Part shown: piece by piece, positions 53,384-62,510 of the stretch
Layout: every line of letters begins with the position of its first letter
Numbering within the stretch: position 1 is the stretch's first letter
NCBI RefSeq assembly: GCF_024171645.1
Contig: NZ_JALKAC010000003.1
Span: 420,194-484,193 of the forward strand
Direction: 5' to 3'
Source of the DNA: Flavobacterium sp. HSC-32F16
GTDB lineage: Bacteria > Bacteroidota > Bacteroidia > Flavobacteriales > Flavobacteriaceae
Length of the DNA stretch: 64,000 nt
Notes under the pieces: model-generated
What the model was told of the DNA's origin: nothing
Database searches by the model: none
The model's input: the letters and a program-made list of their open reading frames with translations, nothing else
Made by a program: the position numbers and the translations under genes

Positions 53384-55537
53384 TTAACCGTTTCCTGGTG
53401 CAAATGGGAATTTTAATGATTTAAAATACTCTAAAGTCTGCGTTGGTTTTTCAACTCCTGCAGGAAGTTCTTTTCCTGAAAATTGCTGAAAATACAATAA
53501 GCAGGCATCTCTCCACCATTTTGTTTCTTTATGCTGAATTTCTAATAACATTTTTACTTCGTTGAAACGTTCACTGTCCACATATTTTTCTGACTGATTC
53601 CAAACATTCTGCATCGCTGCAACCTGATTTACACCTTCCTGATATTTAAGCGAAAGTCCGTTCCAAAGCGTTTGTCCGTTTTTTAATTTATAATCCCATG
53701 AAACATGATGAAACCACAATAAATCTTGCTCTGGGCAGGTTGCTGGATTATCGAAAAGCTTCTCTATTTCTGGCGCATATTGCGAGACAGCATTTGTTCC
53801 CGATTTTGATCTGTCAAAACCAATTCCGTTTTTATCTGCTTTATGATAATAGGTGGGGTTCCATTCTGGTCTTGACAAATTAGAAACCCAGGGTCCCGGC
53901 CCGTAGTGATGTCCCGTATCCATAATATGATGTAAACCCAAAGGTGTCATATAATTGACAACGGCTTCACGGGATTCGATCATTATTTTTTTAACTGGTT
54001 TTATGAAATTTTCCTCGTTCGAAAATGTACATCTTAACCATTCGTCAGCAATTGTTTCCGAATCTAAATACGGATTCCATGCGAGTCTTCCGAAACCATA
54101 CCAATTTGCCTGTAAAAAAGAATGTCCGGTCCAGTTTAAATCGTTACCTATATTGGCAACTCCGGCAATTCCGGTTAGTTTATTTTGGTATAAAGTACCG
54201 TCAATTACTTTAGCAATCGTTGAACCTTTTCCTTTTTGATATGTATCTGATTCTAAAACTTCCTGAAATAATTTCGGCAGAAAAACCAAATGTGTGCTGA
54301 AACCTAAATATTCCTGCGTGATTTGAAATTCCATCATCAAAGGCGTTTTTGGCATTGCTCCAAATAAAGGATGAAACGGTTCTCTAGGCTGAAAATCGAT
54401 GGCACCGTTTTTCACCTGAACAATTACATTTTCTTTAAATTTTCCATCATACGGCTGAAATTCGGCATAAGCTTGTTTTGCCCGATCGTTTGCATCATGT
54501 TCTGAATATACAAATGCTCTCCACATAATTACACCTCCAAATGGAGCAACGGCATCAGCAAGCATATTTGCTCCATCAACATGATTTCTTCCATAGTTTT
54601 GCGGACCGGGCTGGCCTTCTGAATTGGCTTTTACCAAAAATCCTCCAAAATCTGGAATTCGTTTGTAAATTTCAGCTGCTTTATTTTTCCACCAATTCAT
54701 CACTTCAGGATCTTTTGGATCGGCAGTTTTTAGGTTTCCTATTTCAATGGGTGCCGAAAATCTTGCAGTTAAATAAACCTTTATTCCGTAAGGTCTAAAA
54801 ACACTGGCTAAAGCTGCTGCTTTTTCTAAATATTGCGGAGTTAAGATTAGAGCATTAGCATTTACATTGTTTAAAACCGTTCCGTTAATACCAATTGAGG
54901 CATTCGCTCTGGCGTAATCAACATAGCGTTGGTCTATAAAATCGGGTAATTTCTGCCAGTTCCATAAAGAAAAACCTGCGTAACCACGTTCTACTGTCCT
55001 ATCAAGATTATCCCAATGATTTAAAACTCGGAGATTTATTTTTGGTGAATCGGTAATATTTAAATTTTTTATTGATTTATTAGTCTGAATCAAACTCAAA
55101 AAATTAAAAACACCGTACAGAACTGCAATTTCATTTTTACCTGAAATGATAAGCTGTTTTTTATTTTTAAAAAGGATTGATTTAATGATAAAACCTTCAT
55201 TATTTATTTTGTCAAAATCGGGTTGCAAGGCTTTTTTTAAATCAGAATTTAAAGAATTTTGAGAACCTATAATCAGATTATTTTCTCCTTTTATTTCTGA
55301 TCTAATTTCTAATTTATTTCCCAGCATACCCGCGATTGCGTCTTGTAATTCTTTTACAGCAATTTGAGAAGTTTGAGAATTTCCAAAAGAAATAATTCCC
55401 TGAATATTGCTTTTATATTCTGAAGCAATTACCGAATTATTTATTCTGTCATATTGAAGCCATAGCCTATAATCCTTTTGCGCTGAAGCCGAAAAGAAAA
55501 TCGAAAGAAACAGGATTACAAATCTTACTGAAGTCAT
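53384..55537 (-). CDS. aguA: GH67 alpha-glucuronidase
   Basis: 717 residues with a signal peptide (FSASA). The N-terminal domain is followed by the TIM barrel. Glu307 (KANSEGQPGP), Asp381 (GAIDFQPREP) and Glu409 (MMEFQITQEY) match the catalytic triad of characterised GH67 enzymes in spacing. They release (4-O-methyl-)glucuronic acid from the non-reducing end of xylo-oligosaccharides. The signal peptide places it in the periplasm. First gene of the hexuronate/xylan operon. Confidence 0.95.
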   Translation of the reverse strand: MTSVRFVILFLSIFFSASAQKDYRLWLQYDRINNSVIASEYKSNIQGIISFGNSQTSQIAVKELQDAIAGMLGNKLEIRSEIKGENNLIIGSQNSLNSDLKKALQPDFDKINNEGFIIKSILFKNKKQLIISGKNEIAVLYGVFNFLSLIQTNKSIKNLNITDSPKINLRVLNHWDNLDRTVERGYAGFSLWNWQKLPDFIDQRYVDYARANASIGINGTVLNNVNANALILTPQYLEKAAALASVFRPYGIKVYLTARFSAPIEIGNLKTADPKDPEVMNWWKNKAAEIYKRIPDFGGFLVKANSEGQPGPQNYGRNHVDGANMLADAVAPFGGVIMWRAFVYSEHDANDRAKQAYAEFQPYDGKFKENVIVQVKNGAIDFQPREPFHPLFGAMPKTPLMMEFQITQEYLGFSTHLVFLPKLFQEVLESDTYQKGKGSTIAKVIDGTLYQNKLTGIAGVANIGNDLNWTGHSFLQANWYGFGRLAWNPYLDSETIADEWLRCTFSNEENFIKPVKKIMIESREAVVNYMTPLGLHHIMDTGHHYGPGPWVSNLSRPEWNPTYYHKADKNGIGFDRSKSGTNAVSQYAPEIEKLFDNPATCPEQDLLWFHHVSWDYKLKNGQTLWNGLSLKYQEGVNQVAAMQNVWNQSEKYVDSERFNEVKMLLEIQHKETKWWRDACLLYFQQFSGKELPAGVEKPTQTLEYFKSLKFPFAPGNG

Positions 55538-55656
55538 TTACTAATTAGTTTATTCTTAAACTTTCATTTTTACTGCATCATAATTTTACTTCTTAATAAT
55601 ACTATTTGATAAAATTTTAATTTAAAAAATACATTATTCTAAATAAAACAAGAAAA

Positions 55657-55700
55657 ACAATCGGTTGCGTAAAAATATAGGATTGTTGTTTAAGAAAAAA
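55657..55700 (-). promoter_or_regulatory. aguA promoter with LacI-type operator, site 3
   Basis: Minus strand: TTTT (55697-55700), 19-bp spacer, TATTTTTA (55670-55677), then GCAACCGATTGT (55657-55668). The block from -7 box to operator matches site 2 almost base for base, with the same spacing. About 120 bp before the aguA start. Confidence 0.65.
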
Positions 55701-55745
55701 ATTTTAGTCCCCTTTTTTTCAAAAAATATATTTCTATAACAAATA

Positions 55746-55778
55746 AAAGCAGGATAATTATAAAAACTATCCTGCTTT
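55746..55778 (-). terminator. terminator downstream of the PEBP gene
   Basis: AAAGCAGGATA (55746-55756) pairs perfectly with TATCCTGCTTT (55768-55778); on the minus strand it is followed by TATTTG. A second palindrome, TTTAGAGTTTAAAACTCTAA, lies at 55791-55811 next to the PEBP stop. Together they isolate PEBP from aguA transcription. Confidence 0.65.
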
Positions 55779-55816
55779 AACGGGGTTCGATTTAGAGTTT
55801 AAAACTCTAAAATTTA

Positions 55817-56359
55817 TTATCTCTTATAATAGGCTACGATACTCGCTTTTGCCAAAGTCTGGTTCCATAGATTAAATCCAACTACGGCCGGATTTGTATT
55901 TTCGTCAGTTCCCAGCTTATCCGTTTTTAGAGCATAAACGGTAATAATATATTGGTGATAACCGTGCCCAACTGGCGGGCATGGACCTCCAAAACCTTTA
56001 ATTCCATAATCGGTTACACTTTGAATGGCACCTTTTGGAACAAAATTTTTAGTTCCTGCATTGCTAACCAATTCGTTTACATTTACCGGAATATCGAATA
56101 CAACCCAATGCCAGAATCCGCTTCCTGTTGGCGCATCAGGATCATACATCGTTACGGCAAAACTTTTTGTTCCTTCGGGAGCATTTTTCCAGGATAACTG
56201 CGGAGACTGGTTTTCTCCTGAACAGCCAAACCCGTTGAATTCCTGATTTTTAGTGGTTTCTCCTCCTAAATCTTTACTGGTTAAAGTAAATGTTTTTTGT
56301 GCAAAAATCGATGTTGAAAAAATGGCTGATACTGCCAAAATTAAACTTAGCTTTTTCAT
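55817..56359 (-). CDS. secreted PEBP-family protein (YbhB/YbcL type)
   Basis: 180 residues with signal peptide MKKLSLILAVSAIFSTSIFA. Conserved PEBP segments: TMYDPDAPTGSGFWHWVVF and GPCPPVGHGYHQYIITVYAL (in parts). The fold binds small anionic ligands; the bacterial role is unknown. Minus strand, after the AraC gene. Confidence 0.9.
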   Translation of the reverse strand: MKKLSLILAVSAIFSTSIFAQKTFTLTSKDLGGETTKNQEFNGFGCSGENQSPQLSWKNAPEGTKSFAVTMYDPDAPTGSGFWHWVVFDIPVNVNELVSNAGTKNFVPKGAIQSVTDYGIKGFGGPCPPVGHGYHQYIITVYALKTDKLGTDENTNPAVVGFNLWNQTLAKASIVAYYKR

Positions 56360-56445
56360 TTTATCTGTTTTAAAATTTTAAGCAAAGTTAAATTTGGAAC
56401 GGCTGAATAATTTTAGCTAAAAAGCCAAAAACTGTTGCTAAAAGT

Positions 56446-57282
56446 TCAAATCATTTTGTGCCTTTTTGGCGTAACACCGTATTTAGTTTTATAGGCCTGA
56501 CTAAAACTGGAGAGGTTTTCGTAACCCGCTTCAAAATAAACTTCGGAAGGGCTTTTTTCCTGGCTCAGCAAATAACGGGCATATTCGAGTCTTTTGTTTT
56601 GAAACCATTTCATAGGCGATTCTGAATAGTGTTTCTCGAACTCTCTTTTAAAGGTCGAAACACTCATATTACACAAAAAAGCTAATTCTTTTAAGGTCAG
56701 TTTACTCAAATGACTGTTTTCGATAGTTCTAATAAATTTTTGAGAGGCATCGTCGCTGTTTGCAGTTAGGGAGTACAGAAAATCGGTTCCGTATTGAGCG
56801 GTTAAATAAAGCATTATTTCTTCAAACTTGACTTCGAGCAATTTTGACTGAACGGTTTTTGAAAGTTTAGAAATATCAGTTAAACTTTCTACAAAACGTT
56901 TCAGGAAATCATCATAATCAAAAGCATAAACTGATTTTGGGCTGATTGATTCTGATTTCTCCGAATCCATTTTTCTAATAAAATTATAAACCATTTCATT
57001 AGAAAAAAACAGCAGAATGCTTTTATAGCCAGAAGTTTCTGAAATCCTTTTTTCTGTCATTAAACAATTTCCAGATCGCATGATGATAAACTTAGAGGGT
57101 GTTATAGACAATTCTGTAGTATCAAAAATGACTTCTTTGGTTCCTTCAATCAAAAAACTAATTATATTTTGATTTAAGATAATCTGCTGTTTCGAAACGT
57201 CTTTAGAACTGCTGTAATCAACAACATGTACGTGTTGTGATTTTTCTAAATTCATTTCGTCTGGAAGTGTAATTGTTTTCAT
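56446..57282 (-). CDS. AraC-family transcriptional regulator
   Basis: 278 residues: an N-terminal cupin-like effector region (about 1-160) and a double HTH at about 180-278, including LTLKELAFLCNMSVSTFKREF and the final AGYENLSSFSQAYKTKYGVTPKRHK. It may control the adjacent PEBP gene, 86 bp downstream, or the xylan genes; no direct evidence. Confidence 0.92.
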   Translation of the reverse strand: MKTITLPDEMNLEKSQHVHVVDYSSSKDVSKQQIILNQNIISFLIEGTKEVIFDTTELSITPSKFIIMRSGNCLMTEKRISETSGYKSILLFFSNEMVYNFIRKMDSEKSESISPKSVYAFDYDDFLKRFVESLTDISKLSKTVQSKLLEVKFEEIMLYLTAQYGTDFLYSLTANSDDASQKFIRTIENSHLSKLTLKELAFLCNMSVSTFKREFEKHYSESPMKWFQNKRLEYARYLLSQEKSPSEVYFEAGYENLSSFSQAYKTKYGVTPKRHKMI

Positions 57283-57339
57283 GAAAGTTCATGACTTATC
57301 AAACCAATGATAAGCCTTACTATTTAGAATGTTCTTGAT

Positions 57340-58368
57340 TTATTTCTGAGTTGATTCTCTTGCGAGTACTTCAGTATTTAAAAATGTAATTTCTTTTGCA
57401 TCATCATTTTTAGATGATTTCAAATTTTTGATGATAATTTCGGCAGCCGCTTTTCCCATTTTTTCGGCAGGATGCGTAATGGTAGACAAATTTGGATCTA
57501 TAATTTGTGAGATCGGATCGTTATTAAAACCGATTACTTTAAATTCTTCCGGTACTTTTATACCTCGTTTTTTAGCCGTCTGAACGGCACTCACAGCCAA
57601 AATATCTCCGGGAGCAAATAATCCGTCCGGAACGGGTTTTAGATCAAATAAGGCATTGCTGGCTTTTACGCCATCTTCGTAGGTAACAGAATTTAGATTG
57701 ATAATCAATTCTTCTTCAATTTCAATGTTATGATCTTTTAAGGCTTCGATGTAACCTCTTTTTCTTTCATTGTATAAATTCCCTAATTCTGAACCGGCTG
57801 TTAAATGAGCAATTCGGATACAACCCTGCTCAATAAGATGTTTTGTGGCTTTGTAGCCTGCAGTGTAATTGTCGATAACCACTCTAAAAGTATTGTAATT
57901 TTTTGGAACCCTGTCAACAAATACTAACGGAATATTATTGTTTGAAAATTGATGAAAATGTGCTGTATCTCTGGTTTCCATCGCTAAAGAGCAAATGACA
58001 CCGCTTACACGATTGCTGTATAAAGATTTGGCCATATTAACTTCTTCTTCATACGAGTCATGCGACTGCATGATAATTACGGTATAATCTGATTTTTGAG
58101 CCGTAATTTCAATTCCGCTGATTAAGGAGGATAAAAACGGCTGTGTAACGGTGGGAATTAAAACTCCAATGGTTTTGGTTTTATTTCCGCGTAAACCTGC
58201 AGCTAAAGTATTGGGAACAAATCCCATTTCTTCGGCAGTTTTTTTCACTTTCTTTATCGTTTTATCACTAATAGTGTGATGATCTTTTAAAGCGCGTGAA
58301 ATAGTTGATGTCGCCAAATTTAGACGCTCGGCAATATCGTAAATCGTTACGTGTTTATTCTCTTCCAT
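57340..58368 (-). CDS. LacI-family repressor, probable regulator of the xylan/hexuronate genes
   Basis: 342 residues. The HTH is at about 8-28 (IYDIAERLNLATSTISRAL) with the hinge helix FVPNTLAAGLRG near 50-62. The sugar-binding domain (about 64-340) includes KTIGVLIPTVTQPFLSS, GVICSL, VDRVP and FNNDPISQIIDP. LacI proteins bind palindromes with a central CG, as found at the three ACAATCGGTTGT-type sites nearby. It lies three genes upstream of aguA on the same strand. The effector may be a hexuronate intermediate (inference). Confidence 0.9.
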   Translation of the reverse strand: MEENKHVTIYDIAERLNLATSTISRALKDHHTISDKTIKKVKKTAEEMGFVPNTLAAGLRGNKTKTIGVLIPTVTQPFLSSLISGIEITAQKSDYTVIIMQSHDSYEEEVNMAKSLYSNRVSGVICSLAMETRDTAHFHQFSNNNIPLVFVDRVPKNYNTFRVVIDNYTAGYKATKHLIEQGCIRIAHLTAGSELGNLYNERKRGYIEALKDHNIEIEEELIINLNSVTYEDGVKASNALFDLKPVPDGLFAPGDILAVSAVQTAKKRGIKVPEEFKVIGFNNDPISQIIDPNLSTITHPAEKMGKAAAEIIIKNLKSSKNDDAKEITFLNTEVLARESTQK

Positions 58369-58510
58369 GAAATAAAAAATAGAAATGTAAATATAAACTA
58401 TTTTCGCACAAGATGTTCTTTCGTAAAAATTGGTGGTAAATAAAGTTCCTTCTACAGTCCGCCTTTTAAATTGTGGGATGTAGAAGGAAATTCATCTGTG
58501 CTGTAAATTA

Positions 58511-58957
58511 TTATTTTTTAACATCGTTCTTTTTGTCTTTTAGAATTTTACCGTCTTTGGTAAATTCCAAATCAATTTTGTTTGTTAAATCGACATCCAA
58601 ATCTTTGTGACCATAGTCGATGTGCGTTATTTTTTCATTTGGATGATTTTTGGCAACATACGCTTTGATATTATCCGGAATAAATGCGGTTGGAATTGGG
58701 TTGTCTCCGCCGTCAACTTCACGGTACGATCCGTCTTTCCAGAACTCTACTTCTGTTCCATCTTTTAGTTTTACTTCAAAACCTTTTTCTCCATGTTCTG
58801 CATCTTTTTTTGCGCTTTCGACAGTAGTACCACTAAAGTGTTTCTTTAAAAATTCCTGTGCCGGTTTTGGCAGTTCGGCTACTTCAATTTTCTTCTGCGC
58901 ACTGGCCGAGATTGTTATTGTTAACAATGCTATGGCTAAAAATATTCTGTTCTTCAT
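58511..58957 (-). CDS. periplasmic PepSY-like protein
   Basis: 148 residues with signal peptide ending ISASA. Two PepSY-like (BLIP-like, DUF2874-type) repeats: VELPKPAQEFLKKHF-type and PDNIKAYVAKNHPNEKITHID, each followed by a VDLxxKxDLEF-type beta strand. Function unknown; often next to two-component systems. It is divergent from the histidine kinase gene, with 299 bp between that hold no recognisable site. Confidence 0.85.
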   Translation of the reverse strand: MKNRIFLAIALLTITISASAQKKIEVAELPKPAQEFLKKHFSGTTVESAKKDAEHGEKGFEVKLKDGTEVEFWKDGSYREVDGGDNPIPTAFIPDNIKAYVAKNHPNEKITHIDYGHKDLDVDLTNKIDLEFTKDGKILKDKKNDVKK

Positions 58958-59256
58958 AATTGTTTATTTAAATATAGTCTCACTAATTTACTACAACAAA
59001 AAATGCATTCAAATTAATTTAAGAAACTTTTAGCCTTTAAAAATTAGACAATCAACTGATTTTCAATCAATTTAAAATCAGTTCAATTATATGATTATAT
59101 CACAACTTTGTCCAAAAAAATTATTTTAAGAAACTATTATCTAATTGTTTTGTACTATTTTTACCTGTCCTTCAAAAAGCGGACGCACATATAAACCCAA
59201 GTTTACAAGGTTTTAAAATTACTCTAATTGAGGTTTAAAGTACTAAACCAAAACGT
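58958..59256. other. 299-bp divergent gap, nothing recognised
   Basis: AT-rich intergenic DNA between the PepSY gene and the histidine kinase. A loose inverted pair (AACTGATTTTCAATC, TTTAAAATCAGTT near 59055-59083) is present. No clear promoter boxes or operator. Confidence 0.5.
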
Positions 59257-61446
59257 ATGACAATCTGGTATGGAAGACTTTATTTACTGATCTTCATCTT
59301 TTTATCGTTCAATTTGCAAGCGCAGATTGAAAATAGAAAGACGACTTTTAGTGCTAAAAATTCTGTAGAAATCAAAGAGGATAAAAATACGCTCGCCCTT
59401 TACGATTTGTACAACAAAGGCGAAGAGAAAAAGGCATATAAAAAAGCGCATTCTATTTTAAAATCGGCCTCAAATCATAGATCTATTGCTCGTACTAATT
59501 TACTTCTTGCCTATTATTTTAATAAAAGAGCGATTATAGATTCTTCTATTTATTATACAAATCAGGCTTTAAAATTCAATACGGTTGTAAATGATTCTTT
59601 AAAAAACAGGCTTTTTTCACTGGGTTATAATTTACTGGCAATCAATTATAAGAAAAGAGGATTGCTGAACGAAAGCAAAAAATGGCATTTAAAAGGTATT
59701 GAAGCTTCTCAAAAATACAATGAAAAAAATCTTTATTATACGCACATACATGGTTTAGCCCAAACTTACAGTGAATTGGGCGATTATAACAATGCTCTTA
59801 AGTTATTTAAACAATGTCTTACCTGTAAAGATGATAACGAAATAATTCTGGGAAGTTATATTAATATTGGTGATATTTATTCGAGATTGAAGGATTATGA
59901 GAATGCCAATATCTTTTATAAAAAAGGGAAAATCATTTGCGAAAAAACGAATAATGACCAGGGACGCGTTATTGTTTTATTAGGTCTTGGTGAGAATTAT
60001 CAATTGCAGAATAAACCTCAGGAAGCGTTAAAAATGTTCCAGGAAGCTCTTACAATTGCTGATAAAAGTGAGTTGAATCAATTGTCAATTGTTTCCCGCA
60101 GCAGTATTGGCAATACTTATATTTCGCTTAAAAAATATAACGAAGCAAAAATGATATTCTCTGAAGCACTTCAAAAATCGGTTTATTTTGGATTGCTTCA
60201 AAATCAAAGTTCTATTTATGATGAACTGCGAAAAATTGCTATTCAGCAGGAAGATTATAAAAATGCTTATTTGTTTTTTGAAAAAGCAGCCCGTATAAAA
60301 GATTCTATCAATAATCTTCAGAAAATAAAAGAAATTAATGAGTTAGAAGTCAAATATAAAACGACGCAGAAGCAAAAGGAAATTGAAGCGTTGAAATTTG
60401 AAAATGAAGCAAAAAAATTAACTTTGGCCAATCAGGAAGAAGCTATTAAAAACATGCTTCTGCAAGAGGAAATTTCTAAGAAAAACAATGAAAATACGAT
60501 TTTAGCTTTTCAGAATTCATCTAATAAAAAACGAAATGAGATCTCTCTTTTAAAGAAAGATCAGCAGCTAAAAGCATTAGAAATCAATCAGCAAAAGAAA
60601 ACTAAATTGTTTACAATAACTGCTTTTTTGATTTTATTACTGCCCCTTACAGGGCTTTTATTTCAATATTATAAGCGTTTTAAAGTACAGCATGTATTGA
60701 ATATTAAACAGGCTGAAATAAGTTCGCAAAAAATTAACGGAATCCTGAAAGATCAGGAATTAGAATTAATTAAGGCTTCGATTAGCGGACAAGATAAGGA
60801 GAGACAGCGTATTTCTCAGGAACTGCACGATAGTATTGGCGGTAATTTGGCAGCTATAAAACTTCAGGTCAATCATTTGGATGTTTCTAATTTTTCGAAT
60901 ATTCAAAAAATAAGTCTGCAGCTGGACGAAACGTATCAGCAGGTTCGAAGTTTATCGCATACTTTGCTTCCGAAAAAATTCAGCCAAAATAAATTTTTAG
61001 AGGTGTTAGAATCGTATTTGAAAAATATCAGCGAAGCGAGCAAGGTTAAAATTTCTTTTATTCCTTATCCAAGGAAAGAAATTAATGAAATGGATGAAGA
61101 TATTCAAATTGAAACTTTTAAAATAATTCAGGAACTTTTGACAAATACGATTAAACACGCAAATGCTTCGGAAGTTGAGATTCAATTGAATTTTATTGAA
61201 AATATTGTGAATCTTTTATTTGAAGATAATGGAATTGGTTTTGATGCTGCGAAACAATCTAAAGGTATTGGTTTTATTAATTTAGAAACCCGGATTAAAA
61301 AGTTAAATGGCTCTTTTTTTATTGATTCTAAACTGAAACGGGGCACAATTACGAATATTGAAATTCCGATTTTAGAGCCAAAATCAAAAAATAAAGTAAA
61401 GGGAATTGATTTAAAAAATCAGCTTGACGAATTAAAAAGCAACTAA
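59257..61446 (+). CDS. TPR-containing sensor histidine kinase (NarX/LytS-like, HisKA_3)
   Basis: 729 residues. A signal peptide is followed by about seven TPR repeats (about 45-345), a long coiled coil (about 345-450), a transmembrane helix (LFTITAFLILLLPLTGLLF, about 452-472), then HisKA_3 with phospho-acceptor His524 in SQELHDSIGG and a HATPase (TNTIKHANA, DNGIGFD, GIGFINLETR). The TPRs face the periplasm. Cognate regulator starts 12 bp downstream. Confidence 0.94.
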   Translation: MTIWYGRLYLLIFIFLSFNLQAQIENRKTTFSAKNSVEIKEDKNTLALYDLYNKGEEKKAYKKAHSILKSASNHRSIARTNLLLAYYFNKRAIIDSSIYYTNQALKFNTVVNDSLKNRLFSLGYNLLAINYKKRGLLNESKKWHLKGIEASQKYNEKNLYYTHIHGLAQTYSELGDYNNALKLFKQCLTCKDDNEIILGSYINIGDIYSRLKDYENANIFYKKGKIICEKTNNDQGRVIVLLGLGENYQLQNKPQEALKMFQEALTIADKSELNQLSIVSRSSIGNTYISLKKYNEAKMIFSEALQKSVYFGLLQNQSSIYDELRKIAIQQEDYKNAYLFFEKAARIKDSINNLQKIKEINELEVKYKTTQKQKEIEALKFENEAKKLTLANQEEAIKNMLLQEEISKKNNENTILAFQNSSNKKRNEISLLKKDQQLKALEINQQKKTKLFTITAFLILLLPLTGLLFQYYKRFKVQHVLNIKQAEISSQKINGILKDQELELIKASISGQDKERQRISQELHDSIGGNLAAIKLQVNHLDVSNFSNIQKISLQLDETYQQVRSLSHTLLPKKFSQNKFLEVLESYLKNISEASKVKISFIPYPRKEINEMDEDIQIETFKIIQELLTNTIKHANASEVEIQLNFIENIVNLLFEDNGIGFDAAKQSKGIGFINLETRIKKLNGSFFIDSKLKRGTITNIEIPILEPKSKNKVKGIDLKNQLDELKSN

Positions 61447-61454
61447 TATATTTG
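61447..61454 (+). promoter_or_regulatory. -7-like box immediately before the response regulator
   Basis: TATATTTG lies directly after the kinase stop and 4 bp before the regulator's ATG, the same box and near-identical spacing as the sigma gene at 38970. It could be an internal, leaderless promoter. Without a -33 it may equally be chance. Confidence 0.3.
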
Positions 61455-61458
61455 TTTA

Positions 61459-62100
61459 ATGAAAAAAATTAACCTTCTTATTGCCGATGATCATACAATG
61501 TTTCTTCAGGGAATTATGTCTTTATTGGAACAAGAACCAAATATTACAATTGTTGATAAGGCCATAAATGGAAATGAAGCGCTTGAAATTGTAAAAAAAG
61601 GTGGTATTGATTTTATTATTCTTGATGTAAGTATGCCGGAAATGGATGGTATCGAATTAAGCAAAATTTTGAAAAAAAACTATCCAAATGTGAAGATTTT
61701 AATTGTAAGCACGCACAGTAATGTGATGATTATTTCGAGATTAATTAGAATTGGCGTGAATGGATATTTATTAAAAAATGCTGAAAAGCAAGAGCTTTTA
61801 AAAGCAATATATACGATTGCTTCGGGTGAAAATTATTTTGCTGAAGAATTAGAAGAAAAATATCTTTCGAACAGTTCTAAAATCGAAAAACAGGTTTCGA
61901 ATTTAACGGAATTAAGTTCTCGTGAAAAAGAAATTTTGGTTTTGATTGCTCACGAATACAATACGGCTGAAATTGCCGAAAAAACATATATAAGTTTAAA
62001 TACTGTAAATACACACCGCCGTAATTTATTATCTAAACTGAATGCGAAAAATACGGCAGGTCTTGTAAAGTACGCGGTTGAAAATGGTTTGGTCGACTAA
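61459..62100 (+). CDS. NarL/LuxR-type response regulator
   Basis: 213 residues. The receiver domain (about 1-120) has the acidic pocket ADDHT and phospho-acceptor Asp56 in ILDVSMPEMDG; the LuxR HTH (about 148-210) reads LSSREKEILVLIAHEYNTAE and ISLNTVNTHRRNLLSKLN. Partner of the TPR kinase upstream. Confidence 0.95.
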   Translation: MKKINLLIADDHTMFLQGIMSLLEQEPNITIVDKAINGNEALEIVKKGGIDFIILDVSMPEMDGIELSKILKKNYPNVKILIVSTHSNVMIISRLIRIGVNGYLLKNAEKQELLKAIYTIASGENYFAEELEEKYLSNSSKIEKQVSNLTELSSREKEILVLIAHEYNTAEIAEKTYISLNTVNTHRRNLLSKLNAKNTAGLVKYAVENGLVD

Positions 62101-62321
62101 TTAAAATCCTTTTCCTCTCCTATGGTCTGAAACTAATCCAAAAGTAGGCGTAAAACTGTTTACATTTTTCTGAAATTTAGGATCGATTTCAATTCCTAAC
62201 CGAGTGAGGTTTCATTTGTAAAGCATCACTCCTGCTTTCACTCCAAACGAAATAATTCTAGGATTGCGGCCCGCCATTTTCCATATTTATAGTCAGAATC
62301 GTAATGTGTCTTTAATTTCAT
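62101..62321 (-). pseudogene. remnant of an outer-membrane-type protein C-terminus
   Basis: On the minus strand an ATG at 62321 gives LKTHYDSDYKYGKW, then the frame shifts into RNPRIISFGVKAGVMLYK, a TGA stop interrupts, and NLTRLGIEIDPKFQKNVNSF continues to FGLVSDHRRGKGF, ending at the base after the response regulator's stop. The alternating, barrel-like C-terminus suggests a former beta-barrel or similar protein. A frameshift plus a stop in 70 codons argues for decay. Confidence 0.5.
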
Positions 62322-62510
62322 CCTATTTATGTGTTATAATTTGCAAATAGTATTTAAAATGCAAAACTATAATCACATTATTTTTATATATCACTATATA
62401 GTCGTTTTTAAGCACTCAACATTCAAAGCACTATACTAAAAAACTTACATTACAAAAGCTAACTGAACATTTAATTTGTAAATTAGTCTCAAACATTAAA
62501 CACTAAATAT

